A program made the translations under genes and the position numbers. Positions 1 to 9,154 of a DNA stretch of 64,000 bases are shown here, piece after piece (position 1 is the stretch's first letter; every line of letters starts with the position of its first letter). Under the pieces are notes generated by a model. It ran no database searches and had not been told where the DNA came from. It worked only from the letters and a program-made list of their open reading frames with translations. Source of the stretch: Mangrovimonas sp. ST2L15 (GTDB lineage: Bacteria > Bacteroidota > Bacteroidia > Flavobacteriales > Flavobacteriaceae); NCBI RefSeq assembly GCF_001280515.1, contig NZ_LBIQ01000030.1, forward strand, positions 682,001 to 746,000. The letters are read 5' to 3'.

Positions 1-1
1 G

Positions 2-229
2 TCAAATGAAGATGTCTCTATACCACAAGACTATTGTTTTGCTGCGGAAGTGGGCTTATCTGGTGAAATTAGACCCGTTCAGAGAGTGGAGCAACGTATA
101 TTTGAAGCAGAGAAGTTGGGCTTTTCTAATATCTTCATCTCAAAATTCAACAAGCTATCTCTAAAAAATACCAAGATTAAAATTCAATTGATTGCCAAAA
201 TAGAAGATTTGGTTGGGTGGTTAGTTTAA
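2..229 (+). CDS. radA: DNA repair protein RadA, C-terminal end (partial)
   Basis: This is the tail of a reading frame that enters from the left edge and stops at TAA 227-229. The visible 75 residues carry the Lon-protease-like C-terminal domain of RadA/Sms, with the characteristic stretches AAEVGLSGEIRPV and RIFEAEKLGF. RadA is a RecA-like ATPase that helps process recombination intermediates; its zinc finger, Walker motifs and KNRFG motif would lie upstream of the window. The serine hydrolase gene follows on the same strand after about 60 bases. Confidence 0.9.
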   Translation, partial: SNEDVSIPQDYCFAAEVGLSGEIRPVQRVEQRIFEAEKLGFSNIFISKFNKLSLKNTKIKIQLIAKIEDLVGWLV

Positions 230-291
230 TTCTTTAGAACTTTAATATTCATCTTAAATCATTTATATTTAGGGAGATATTGTTTTACATT

Positions 292-1608
292 ATGAAAAGA
301 ACACTTTTGCCTATAGTTTTTCTTGGCGTTTTTATTTCCTTAAGTTTTATTTTCTATCCTATTGACGGGTATGAAACGACTGGTATTAAACGATTATACC
401 AAATTCAAAAGTTTAAAGAGGATAGCATTCCATATAAACGTATTCCGCCTGGGGCTTATAAAAATTTGGCAGATATTAAATTGAATCTAACTAACATCAA
501 AGAAGATAGTGTTGATTTGATATTGTCAGAGGATAAAGATTTTGAAAGTCGGGTCAATAAGCTATTTCCTAGTGGGAAATATTCAGCCGCTGTACTGGAT
601 ATGTCTGATCCCGAGAACCTCAAATATGCGGCTTATAAGGAGAATGTGGGATATCAGCCCGGTAGTGTAGGTAAGATAGCTGTTTTAAATGCTGTGTTTT
701 ATCAATTGGGGAAATTATGTCCAGATTCTTGGGAGGATAGGGTTCGTTATTTGAAAAACAGGAATGTGTCGTCTCGATATTGGGGTACTGGTGACCATCA
801 TACCATACCAGTTTATGATATAGAAAAAGATAAATTGGTTAAGAGAAAAGTACAGGCAAGTGATGTCTTTTCTTTATATGAATGGTTGGACCATATGGTA
901 TCTGTAAGTAACAATGGCGCCGCTAGTGTAATGTACCGCGAAGCAATGTTAATGGCTGCTTTTGAAGAATATTATTTTACGTTGACTGAGGAAGAAGCTG
1001 AAAATTATTTTAAGGAAACACCTCGAGATTCATTAACCAATTTGGCAAATATGGTGGTTAATGAACCATTAAGAGAATTGGGTATTAGTGAAGATGAATG
1101 GCGCTTGGGAGGTATGTTTACCAGAGCTGCAGAAAAATATGTTGGCCGAAAGGGAGGAAGCATAGGGACGCCACAAGGCTTGATGAAATATTTAGTCAAA
1201 TTAGAACAGGGTAAAGTAGTTGACGCGCAATCAAGTTTGGAGATTAAGCGTTTACTTTATTTGACAGACCGACGTATTAGGTATGCGAGATCACCTAAAT
1301 TGGATAGCGCCGCGGTTTATTTTAAATCTGGAAGTTTTTATAAATGTGATAGGGAAAAGGATCCAAATTGTAAGCAATATGCTGGCAATGTCTACAATTA
1401 TATGAATTCAGTTATCATTGTCGAACACGATGATGGTACCAAGTATATAGTTTGTTTAATGACCAATGTTCTCAACAAAAATTCGGCAGGAGCTCACATG
1501 TATTTAGCTGGAAAAATTGACGATTTGATTACGAAAGATCATTTGGATAGTATGCCCTCCGAACTTGATGTAGAATATAGGGATGATGAAGATCAAGGCG
1601 ATGGTTAA
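292..1608 (+). CDS. Periplasmic serine hydrolase, class A beta-lactamase / D,D-peptidase fold
   Basis: The protein starts with a hydrophobic segment (residues 4-22) that is a signal peptide or membrane anchor, so it acts in the periplasm. It has the three active-site motifs of penicillin-recognising enzymes: SVGK at 125-128 (SxxK nucleophile), SNN at 206-208 (SxN) and KSG at 345-347. That fits the beta-lactamase enzyme family. At 438 residues it is longer than a true class A beta-lactamase (about 290), with an extra N-terminal region, so a role on cell-wall peptides is as likely as drug resistance. I chose ATG 292; an in-frame TTG at 280 is less likely. Its stop overlaps the convergent transporter gene by 4 bp. 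Confidence 0.75.
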   Translation: MKRTLLPIVFLGVFISLSFIFYPIDGYETTGIKRLYQIQKFKEDSIPYKRIPPGAYKNLADIKLNLTNIKEDSVDLILSEDKDFESRVNKLFPSGKYSAAVLDMSDPENLKYAAYKENVGYQPGSVGKIAVLNAVFYQLGKLCPDSWEDRVRYLKNRNVSSRYWGTGDHHTIPVYDIEKDKLVKRKVQASDVFSLYEWLDHMVSVSNNGAASVMYREAMLMAAFEEYYFTLTEEEAENYFKETPRDSLTNLANMVVNEPLRELGISEDEWRLGGMFTRAAEKYVGRKGGSIGTPQGLMKYLVKLEQGKVVDAQSSLEIKRLLYLTDRRIRYARSPKLDSAAVYFKSGSFYKCDREKDPNCKQYAGNVYNYMNSVIIVEHDDGTKYIVCLMTNVLNKNSAGAHMYLAGKIDDLITKDHLDSMPSELDVEYRDDEDQGDG

Positions 1609-4457
1609 GCAGAATTGGCAAACTGTTTCATAGTTTCGGCTGCATAGATTCTTATGGCTCTATTGGTGTGTTTTTGCATGTCTGAAACTTCCGATGAAAG
1701 AGTGGATAAATTGAGAACTTTTATTAAGTGTAAAACTTCTAACTTAACACGATTATCTCTTTTCTTGAGTAAAAGTTTGAGGTAGGCCTTTTCTGGAACA
1801 ATATTGATTTTTAAAGGGACATGCTTCAATTCTTGCTCTTCAACAATATAATATTCCACTAATGGTAAAATTCTATTGCTTAGTTGACTTTGTAATAAAT
1901 TGTCCAAGAATTCCAAAGCGTTGATTCGTGCTTCTTTTGTTTCACTCAGAATACCCGAGTAACTCACATTCATATCTGCCTCTTCGTAGAGAATGCTCAA
2001 TAGTTTGAAAATGCAAAGAAAGCTTTGATCTAATTGTTTTTCCAAAAGGTCCTTTAAACTTTCCTGAGCGATTTTTATTTCGAATTGGTCATCATCTTCT
2101 TGGTGCTGAATAGCTTGTGATTTCAACACGTAAATTATGGAACTTAAAACATCCAAAGTTTCCTTGGCAAACTCACATTCTCTTATTATTGATTTTTTGA
2201 AAGATCTACGGTTGAAAATGAGATTCTCGTTTTTTGATTTTAATTTTACCAATGCTTTTGAAGCTTCAAGTCTGATATAAACATCTTCGTTTTTAAGTAA
2301 CCTGGATAGCATTTGCACTGAGTTTTGTGTTTCAAATGCCCCGATTATTTTTGGAATAAATCGCTTGATTTCATCATCCAAATTGATTTCATCATCTATA
2401 TGCAGTAAGCGAGTTGAAATATCGGGTCCATAAGTTTTTAAAGCTTTTATGGCTTGATTTCTGAAAGCTTTTTCCTTTAAAAATGGGGTTAATAACGGAA
2501 TGTAATCTTTTTCCAATGTAATAGCAGCTGCTTTAATGGCACGTTTTACGATATACTTACTTTTATTGTATAAGTGAACATTAATGAAGGGGTAATATTT
2601 TTGAATGCCAGAATAGGCTATGGTTTCCAATAGCTCTGCAACTTCCACTTTATTAGAAAATCCATCGGGAGCACTTAATTCTTGGACCCAATCTGAAATT
2701 CGTGATTCCAAATGATATTTTTTAGCCAATTTTTTGTTTTGTGATGTTTCCTTAGCTAAACAAAGTAAAGCTGCCCTGGCTATTCTTGGGTCATGATGGT
2801 TTAAAAATTGATCAAAAAATGCTGTTTTGCTTTTATAAGAGAAATCCAATAAATATTCAAGGGCATAATAAATTACTTCGGGGTCTGGTTCCATTAATAG
2901 TGCTTCAATCTTTTCTTTAGATACGTCCGATTTAAAATGATGTAATTGCCGAATTACAGCTTTTTTAATTTTGTTTGAGGGGTGTTTTAACAACTGAATA
3001 ATTTCTGGTTTGAGTGCCGAAATTTTATAGGGGCTTAATCTTCCCAATAAATCAATAATTTCCTTTGGGGTAGCTGAAATAAAAACTTTTCTAGCATATG
3101 CCAAGGTAGAAGCTTTATTATGCTTCTTTTCTTCATGATGGTCATAGTTTAAGTTGCGTTGGATATTGAGTCTAAATGAATTAAAATAAGTCTCCCGGAG
3201 TTTATAGATTAGAATTATCCAAAGGAGAGAGAAGAACACTACCAATAAGGTGAGATGGAAGGACTCTAATTTTAATTTCCTAACCATTATAAAAAGCATG
3301 AGACCAGCAAAACCTGTTGCCATACTATCAACGGCCACATCTATAAAGGATTTGGCTTGATTTTTAATCTGGAATGGTATCGGCATGATTGATAATTCCG
3401 TTGCAGCTTTATTTAAACTTTGTTTAAAACTACCATCAATACCTTTGATTAATATTAAAACCCATAATTCTGGAATGGCAATGAGAAGCAAACTTCCTAA
3501 AGCGATGCCCAATGGTAGGATTAATAGGGATGAAGATACGCCTAGTCTACTAAGTAATTTATTAGTTAAAAACAATTGAGTCCCTAAGGCTATGACATTA
3601 AAGGTAGAAAACCAAAACCCAAAAAATGAGGCGAGTTTATCTGGGTTTGTGATAGACTTGTGGGCCAAATCACTAAACTGGAAATCTACTATTTTGGCAA
3701 CAATCACGCCCAGTCCAGTAATAAGGGCTAAATATGATAAATGCTTTGATTTTAAAACAATTTTAAATGCTGATTCATGTGATGAAGTTTCAACTTGTAT
3801 TCGCTGTTTTTTAGTGAATTCATTTAGTTTTTTAACCCTCCAGTGCCAGATTTGTTGAATAACTGGGATACAGCACAAAATAAAGAAGGAAGCCAATAAG
3901 ATGGCATCTCCGTTACTATATCGAGAAACAATAATACTTGTAAGATAGCCACCAAAAATACCACCAGCTATAGCTCCTGCTCCTATAAAACCAAAAAGGC
4001 GTTTTGCTTCTCTTGCATTAAAAACCAAATTGGCTAACATCCAAAACTGAGAAGTAGCAATCACGGCAAATAGAGCAACACCTACATAATAGATATACAA
4101 ATAGTATTCCCCTAAGTTTCCAGAGTTCATGATTAAATAGAGGGAGATAAACCCTAAGCTAAAGAAAATTAAGGTTGTAGTAATTACCTTGTTCAATGAG
4201 AATCTAACAACAGCACGATTGTAAAAGTAGGTTATACAAGTGGCAATCACGGCCACTAAAATATATCCCAAAGGCAAGTGTTCGGCTCCCAATTTTGACA
4301 AGAACAGAGCATTAACAGTGGGTTTTACGATTAATAAAACGGTAATTATTAAAAAGATATAAAGCTGCATTAGGAATGAAATGCGAATTTCTCCGTCTCG
4401 CAGCCCAAATGTTTTGTTGATTAAGGCTCTTATCAAAATGTAAGAATGATTATTCAC
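1605..4457 (-). CDS. Nucleotide-transporter-like (Npt/TLC) membrane protein with C-terminal HEAT repeats
   Basis: A 950-residue two-part protein. Residues about 25-425 form roughly 12 membrane segments and resemble the ATP/ADP translocase (Npt/TLC) branch of the major facilitator superfamily, known from Rickettsia, Chlamydia and plastids and present as distant homologues in free-living Bacteroidota. Residues about 470-945 are soluble and built of helical HEAT-like repeats (for example around KPEIIQLLKHPSNKIKKAVI and DVYIRLEASKALVKL). The start is GTG at 4457, directly preceded by an in-frame TAA; TTG at 4436 is the next option. The family suggests transport, but substrate and direction are unknown. 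The HEAT part may bind a partner protein or gate the channel (inference). Confidence 0.65.
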   Translation of the reverse strand: MNNHSYILIRALINKTFGLRDGEIRISFLMQLYIFLIITVLLIVKPTVNALFLSKLGAEHLPLGYILVAVIATCITYFYNRAVVRFSLNKVITTTLIFFSLGFISLYLIMNSGNLGEYYLYIYYVGVALFAVIATSQFWMLANLVFNAREAKRLFGFIGAGAIAGGIFGGYLTSIIVSRYSNGDAILLASFFILCCIPVIQQIWHWRVKKLNEFTKKQRIQVETSSHESAFKIVLKSKHLSYLALITGLGVIVAKIVDFQFSDLAHKSITNPDKLASFFGFWFSTFNVIALGTQLFLTNKLLSRLGVSSSLLILPLGIALGSLLLIAIPELWVLILIKGIDGSFKQSLNKAATELSIMPIPFQIKNQAKSFIDVAVDSMATGFAGLMLFIMVRKLKLESFHLTLLVVFFSLLWIILIYKLRETYFNSFRLNIQRNLNYDHHEEKKHNKASTLAYARKVFISATPKEIIDLLGRLSPYKISALKPEIIQLLKHPSNKIKKAVIRQLHHFKSDVSKEKIEALLMEPDPEVIYYALEYLLDFSYKSKTAFFDQFLNHHDPRIARAALLCLAKETSQNKKLAKKYHLESRISDWVQELSAPDGFSNKVEVAELLETIAYSGIQKYYPFINVHLYNKSKYIVKRAIKAAAITLEKDYIPLLTPFLKEKAFRNQAIKALKTYGPDISTRLLHIDDEINLDDEIKRFIPKIIGAFETQNSVQMLSRLLKNEDVYIRLEASKALVKLKSKNENLIFNRRSFKKSIIRECEFAKETLDVLSSIIYVLKSQAIQHQEDDDQFEIKIAQESLKDLLEKQLDQSFLCIFKLLSILYEEADMNVSYSGILSETKEARINALEFLDNLLQSQLSNRILPLVEYYIVEEQELKHVPLKINIVPEKAYLKLLLKKRDNRVKLEVLHLIKVLNLSTLSSEVSDMQKHTNRAIRIYAAETMKQFANSA

Positions 4458-4616
4458 TTAATATTAAGCATTCTAAATCAATGCGTATAGGGAATTAACA
4501 AAATTTAAACTTTCTATGGAGGGGTGTTTTTGGGTTTGTTAGCAAATGAAACCGTTTAATCAGCGTCAGTCATTCTAAAATCCCATATTTTATCAGCTTA
4601 TTTCTCTAAAAATCAT

Positions 4617-4624
4617 TAATTTCG
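4617..4624 (+). promoter_or_regulatory. Probable -7 box of ileS (TAATTTCG)
   Basis: One mismatch from the Bacteroidota -7 consensus TAnnTTTG, 25 bases before the ileS ATG. No convincing -33 TTTG at the usual distance. Confidence 0.4.
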
Positions 4625-4649
4625 CACGTCGATTTGAATACATGTAACA

Positions 4650-7600
4650 ATGAGTAAGAAATTCCCTGAATATAAAGGCCTTGACTTGCCAAATGTGGCT
4701 AGTGAAATCCTTGATTATTGGAAAGAAAATAACATATTCGAAAAGAGTGTCACCACACGAGAAAACGCTAAGCCATTTGTGTTTTTTGAGGGTCCACCGT
4801 CAGCTAATGGCTTGCCTGGTGTACACCATGTTTTGGCACGAGCTATCAAAGATATATTCCCTCGATACAAAACCATGAAGGGATTCCAAGTAAAGCGTAA
4901 AGCTGGTTGGGATACACATGGTTTACCTATTGAGTTGGGTGTTGAAAAGGAGCTGGGAATTACTAAAGAGGATATCGGCAAAACCATTTCTGTTGAGGAT
5001 TATAATGCTGCCTGTAGAAAAGCTGTAATGCGTTATACTGATGTTTGGAATGACCTTACAGAAAAAATGGGGTATTGGGTTGATATGGATGATCCATACA
5101 TCACCTATGAGCCCAAGTATATGGAAAGTGTTTGGTGGTTGTTGAAGCAAATTTATGACAAGAATTTATTGTATAAAGGCTATACTATTCAACCCTATTC
5201 GCCAAAGGCAGGAACGGGTCTAAGTTCACACGAATTAAACCAACCAGGAACCTATCAGGATGTTACTGATACAACAGTAGTGGCTCAATTTAAAGCTAAA
5301 CCAGAAAGCTTACCTGATTTTCTTCAGGGAGAAGGGGACATTCATTTCCTAGCATGGACCACAACACCTTGGACGTTACCAAGTAATACAGCTTTAACTG
5401 TAGGACCAAAAATAGATTATGTATTGGTCGAAAGTTTTAACCAATATACTTTTGAGCCAATAAAGGTAGTTTTAGGGAAGCCTTTAGTTAACAAGCAGTT
5501 CTCTGGTAAGTTTTTTGAGGCTGAATCGGCCGAAGATATTGCCAATTATACCCAAGAAGATAAAAAGATCCCTTTCCGCATTCTTAAAGAATTTAAAGGG
5601 AGTGATTTGGTAGGAATCAAATATGAGCAATTGTTGGCCTATGCCTTACCTTTTGAAAATCCAGAAAATGCGTTTAGGGTGATTTCTGGAGATTTCGTAA
5701 CTACCGAGGATGGTACTGGAATTGTGCATACGGCGCCTACTTTTGGTGCAGATGATGCCTTAGTTGCCAAACAAGCGACCCCAGAAGTGCCTCCTATGTT
5801 GGTCCAGGATGAAAACGACAATTTAGTTCCATTGGTGGATTTACAGGGTAAATTCCGGCCTGAAATGGGAGAATTTGCAGGTCAATATGTGAAGAACGAG
5901 TATTATGCAGATGGAGAGGCTCCAGAAAAATCTGTTGATGTTGAGTTGGCCATCAAATTGAAAATTGAAAATAAAGCCTTTAAGGTTGAAAAATATAAGC
6001 ACAGTTACCCGAATTGTTGGAGAACCGATAAACCAATTTTGTATTATCCATTAGATTCTTGGTTTATCAAGGTGACTGATGTTAAAGAACGTATGGTTGC
6101 CTTAAACAATACTATTAACTGGAAACCTAAGGCTACAGGAACAGGACGTTTTGGAAATTGGTTAGCCAATGCCAATGATTGGAACCTGTCGCGTTCGCGT
6201 TACTGGGGTATTCCTTTGCCTATTTGGAGAACTGAAGATGGAAGAGAAGAATTGTGTATAGGTTCGGTTGAAGAATTAAAGTCGGAAATGACCAAAGCAA
6301 TCGCAGCGGGGGTTCTAGATCAAGATATTTTTGCCGACTTTGAAGTGGGGAATATGACTGATGACAATTATGACAAATTAGATTTACATAAAAATATTGT
6401 TGATCAGATTACCTTGGTATCCCCTTCTGGGAAACCGATGAAAAGAGAAAGTGACTTGATTGATGTTTGGTTTGATTCTGGTTCCATGCCATATGCACAG
6501 TGGCATTATCCGTTTGAAAATAAAGAGAAAATAGATGGTCATACTTCTTATCCGGCCGATTTTATTGCCGAAGGGGTTGATCAAACCAGAGGTTGGTTCT
6601 ATACACTGCATGCTATTGGAACTATGGTGTTTGATTCGGTAGCTTATAAAAATGTGGTATCAAACGGACTCGTTCTTGATAAAAACGGACAGAAAATGTC
6701 CAAGCGTTTGGGGAATGCCGTTGATCCTTTTGAAACACTTTCCACTTACGGGGCAGATGCTACCCGTTGGTATATGATTAGTAATGCCAACCCGTGGGAC
6801 AATCTTAAATTTGATATAGAAGGAATTGAAGAGGTAAAACGTAAGTTCTTTGGAACACTTTACAACACCTATTCGTTCTTTTCTTTATACACCAATTTAG
6901 ACAATTTTACTTATAATGAGGCGGATTTACCTTTGGAAGAACGTCCTGAATTGGATCGATGGATTTTATCGGAATTGCATACTTTAATTCAAAAAGTGGA
7001 TGCGTTTTATGCCGATTATGAGCCTACCAAAGCGGCTAGAGCTATTTCAGATTTTACTCAGGAATACCTGAGTAATTGGTATGTAAGGTTAAGTAGAAGG
7101 CGTTTCTGGAAAGGAGATTATGAAACAGATAAAATCTCTGCTTACCAGACACTTTACACTTGTATGGTGACTTTGGCTAAGTTGGGAGCTCCTATTGCTC
7201 CATTCTTTATGGATAAGTTATATCAAGACTTGAATGGTGTGACCCAAAAAGAACCATTTGAAAGTGTACATTTAGCGGAGTTTCCGCAATTTGATGAGGT
7301 GTTTGTTGACAAGGAATTGGAACGCAAAATGGAAGCTGCGCAAACTATTTCTTCATTGGTACTTTCTTTAAGGGCCAAAGAGAAAATCAAGGTACGTCAA
7401 CCATTACAAAAGATTATGGTTCCCATAGATAACCAACAACAAAAAGAAGAAATCTTGGCGGTTGGGGATTTGATTAAAAGAGAAGTCAATATCAAAGAAA
7501 TAGACCTTCTAGAAGATGCTTCTGATATTTTGGTTAAGAATATCAAACCAAACTTTAAAGCTTTGGGACCTAAATATGGTAAGGATATGAAGTCTATAGC

Positions 7601-8054
7601 GGCTAAAGTGGCTCAATTTAATGCGGATGACATCAAAAAAATAGAGCAAAATGGCGAAATTGACGTTGATATTAACGGAAAAAATATTACTTTAGGCAGC
7701 GATGATTTTGAAATAACGTCACAAGATATTGAGGGTTGGTTGGTTGCCAACGAGGGTTCATTAACCGTTGCCCTTGATGTTACCATTAATGAAGATTTAC
7801 GTGAAGAAGGTATTGCCCGTGAGTTGGTAAACCGAATCCAAAACCTACGTAAAGATTCAGGATTTGAAGTAACCGATCGTATTGATGTTTCCCTGCAATG
7901 GGAAGAAAACATTGAAAAGGCAGTCGCTTCAAATATGGAATATATAAAAGAAGAAACACTAACTGAAGAACTTGAAATTTTAGATCAAGTGAATGATGGT
8001 ATAGAAATTGCTTTCGACGAAATAAATACCAAGTTGTTCATACAAAAACATTAA
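4650..8054 (+). CDS. ileS: Isoleucyl-tRNA synthetase, GxHH-signature type
   Basis: This 1134-residue class I enzyme charges tRNA-Ile with isoleucine. Visible parts in order: N-terminal catalytic half with the signature region at residues 50-65, a long editing domain (CP1, about 190-430), the KMSKR loop (DKNGQKMSKRLGN, about residue 685), and the anticodon-binding and C-terminal domains of the IleRS2 (eukaryote-like) type. The HIGH signature reads GVHH at residues 57-60, with His and Gly exchanged; this is expected to affect mupirocin binding (see findings). The ATG at 4650 is the first in frame and matches the family start. The DksA-like gene follows after only 4 bases, so the two are likely co-transcribed. 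Confidence 0.97.
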   Translation: MSKKFPEYKGLDLPNVASEILDYWKENNIFEKSVTTRENAKPFVFFEGPPSANGLPGVHHVLARAIKDIFPRYKTMKGFQVKRKAGWDTHGLPIELGVEKELGITKEDIGKTISVEDYNAACRKAVMRYTDVWNDLTEKMGYWVDMDDPYITYEPKYMESVWWLLKQIYDKNLLYKGYTIQPYSPKAGTGLSSHELNQPGTYQDVTDTTVVAQFKAKPESLPDFLQGEGDIHFLAWTTTPWTLPSNTALTVGPKIDYVLVESFNQYTFEPIKVVLGKPLVNKQFSGKFFEAESAEDIANYTQEDKKIPFRILKEFKGSDLVGIKYEQLLAYALPFENPENAFRVISGDFVTTEDGTGIVHTAPTFGADDALVAKQATPEVPPMLVQDENDNLVPLVDLQGKFRPEMGEFAGQYVKNEYYADGEAPEKSVDVELAIKLKIENKAFKVEKYKHSYPNCWRTDKPILYYPLDSWFIKVTDVKERMVALNNTINWKPKATGTGRFGNWLANANDWNLSRSRYWGIPLPIWRTEDGREELCIGSVEELKSEMTKAIAAGVLDQDIFADFEVGNMTDDNYDKLDLHKNIVDQITLVSPSGKPMKRESDLIDVWFDSGSMPYAQWHYPFENKEKIDGHTSYPADFIAEGVDQTRGWFYTLHAIGTMVFDSVAYKNVVSNGLVLDKNGQKMSKRLGNAVDPFETLSTYGADATRWYMISNANPWDNLKFDIEGIEEVKRKFFGTLYNTYSFFSLYTNLDNFTYNEADLPLEERPELDRWILSELHTLIQKVDAFYADYEPTKAARAISDFTQEYLSNWYVRLSRRRFWKGDYETDKISAYQTLYTCMVTLAKLGAPIAPFFMDKLYQDLNGVTQKEPFESVHLAEFPQFDEVFVDKELERKMEAAQTISSLVLSLRAKEKIKVRQPLQKIMVPIDNQQQKEEILAVGDLIKREVNIKEIDLLEDASDILVKNIKPNFKALGPKYGKDMKSIAAKVAQFNADDIKKIEQNGEIDVDINGKNITLGSDDFEITSQDIEGWLVANEGSLTVALDVTINEDLREEGIARELVNRIQNLRKDSGFEVTDRIDVSLQWEENIEKAVASNMEYIKEETLTEELEILDQVNDGIEIAFDEINTKLFIQKH

Positions 8055-8058
8055 GATT

Positions 8059-8439
8059 ATGTCAGTAGATGCAAACGTAAGATACTCAGATAAGGATTTA
8101 GCAGAATTCAAAGCCATAATACAAGAGAAAATTGAAAAGGCCAAACATGATTTGGAGCTGATTAAGAGCGCTTATATGAATGATTTGAATAATGGTACAG
8201 ATGATACGTCTCCAACATTTAAAGCCTTTGAAGAGGGGAGCGAAACCATGAGTAAGGAAGCCAACTCCCAGTTGGCCATTCGTCAAGAGAAGTTTATTAG
8301 AGACTTAAAGAATGCCTTGATTAGAATTGAAAACAAGACCTATGGTATTTGTCGTGTTACCGGAAAACTAATAAGCAAAGAACGCTTGAAATTGGTGCCT
8401 CATGCAACTTTAAGCATTGAAGCCAAAAACATGCAATAA
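8059..8439 (+). CDS. DksA/TraR-family protein with degenerate zinc finger
   Basis: A 126-residue protein with an N-terminal coiled coil (about 10-92) followed by the C-terminal DksA/TraR finger (YGICRVTGKLI to PHATLSIEAK). DksA-type proteins insert the coiled coil into the RNA polymerase secondary channel to modulate transcription. The usual CxxC-x17-CxxC ligands are here C98, T101, S119 and A122, so only one of four cysteines is left and zinc binding is unlikely. It lies 4 bases after ileS and before a strong terminator, which marks it as the last gene of that transcript. The family is clear; the function in this lineage is inferred. Confidence 0.85.
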   Translation: MSVDANVRYSDKDLAEFKAIIQEKIEKAKHDLELIKSAYMNDLNNGTDDTSPTFKAFEEGSETMSKEANSQLAIRQEKFIRDLKNALIRIENKTYGICRVTGKLISKERLKLVPHATLSIEAKNMQ

Positions 8440-8459
8440 AAAATATATTAAAAAGATCT

Positions 8460-8495
8460 AAAGCGCTTCAAATTTATATTGAAGCGCTTTTTGTT
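8460..8495 (+). terminator. Rho-independent terminator after ileS-dksA-like operon
   Basis: Perfect 12-bp stem (8460-8471 with 8479-8490), 7-base loop, then TTGTTTT. It ends only a few bases before the next ATG (8498). Confidence 0.85.
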
Positions 8496-8497
8496 TT

Positions 8498-9124
8498 ATG
8501 AAGATACATATTAGCTGTTTTTTAATGTTTTTGGGAACCCTATTTGCGTTCTCTCAAAAGGTCACTTATAAAACCTTTGATGACGATTTGGTGGCATTTT
8601 TGCAAATAGATTGCGACCAGTGTTTTCGAATAAACTTGGAAAACACCAAACAAGATAGGATAGAAATTCAAATGGCTGTTGAGGGGGAATATAATGAACA
8701 GGTCATTTTGTTGACGGAATCGAATTTGGATAGCTTAAAGATTACTACGGCATTCCAACCTATCTTTAAAGCTCCAGACGATAAATTGGCAGCTCATAAA
8801 GCTCTTTCCATTGTTTTACATGTTAAGGTTCCCAACGATAAAGTTGTATCTGTAAGAAGTGATTTGGCCTCAATTATGGTGCGAGGGCAATATCATAAGC
8901 TCAGGGTAGAATTAAAGCAGGGGCATTTTGATGGCTGGTTGCACCGCCCTAATATTACAGTGCATACCCTTCAAGGCGACATAAATTTAGTGACTGATCA
9001 AGGAAATACCCACCTCATTTCCAAAAATGGAAGCGTCTCTAAAGAAACTTTAGGTACGGGTTCTAATGATATTGATTTGAGGACTATTAACGGAAACATT
9101 CGGTTGCGTAAAACTGAAGAATAA
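8498..9124 (+). CDS. Secreted protein, possible DUF4097-like beta-solenoid
   Basis: 208 residues with a signal peptide ending near residue 20 (LFAFSQ). I do not recognise the family with certainty. The second half alternates short beta strands with Asn/Gly turns (VHTLQGDINLVTDQGNTHLI, then TINGNIRLRK), the pattern of DUF4097-type adhesin-like repeats. The gene sits between the ileS transcript and lspA and is read in the same direction. Its start lies 7 bases after the upstream terminator stem, so expression must come from read-through or a promoter overlapping the hairpin. A periplasmic or surface role is inferred from the signal peptide only. Confidence 0.55.
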   Translation: MKIHISCFLMFLGTLFAFSQKVTYKTFDDDLVAFLQIDCDQCFRINLENTKQDRIEIQMAVEGEYNEQVILLTESNLDSLKITTAFQPIFKAPDDKLAAHKALSIVLHVKVPNDKVVSVRSDLASIMVRGQYHKLRVELKQGHFDGWLHRPNITVHTLQGDINLVTDQGNTHLISKNGSVSKETLGTGSNDIDLRTINGNIRLRKTEE

Positions 9125-9129
9125 TTTTC

Positions 9130-9137
9130 TATTTTTG
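9130..9137 (+). promoter_or_regulatory. -7 box of lspA (TATTTTTG)
   Basis: Exact match to TAnnTTTG, 17 bases before the lspA ATG. Confidence 0.55.
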
Positions 9138-9154
9138 CTATTCAAATACGCTGC

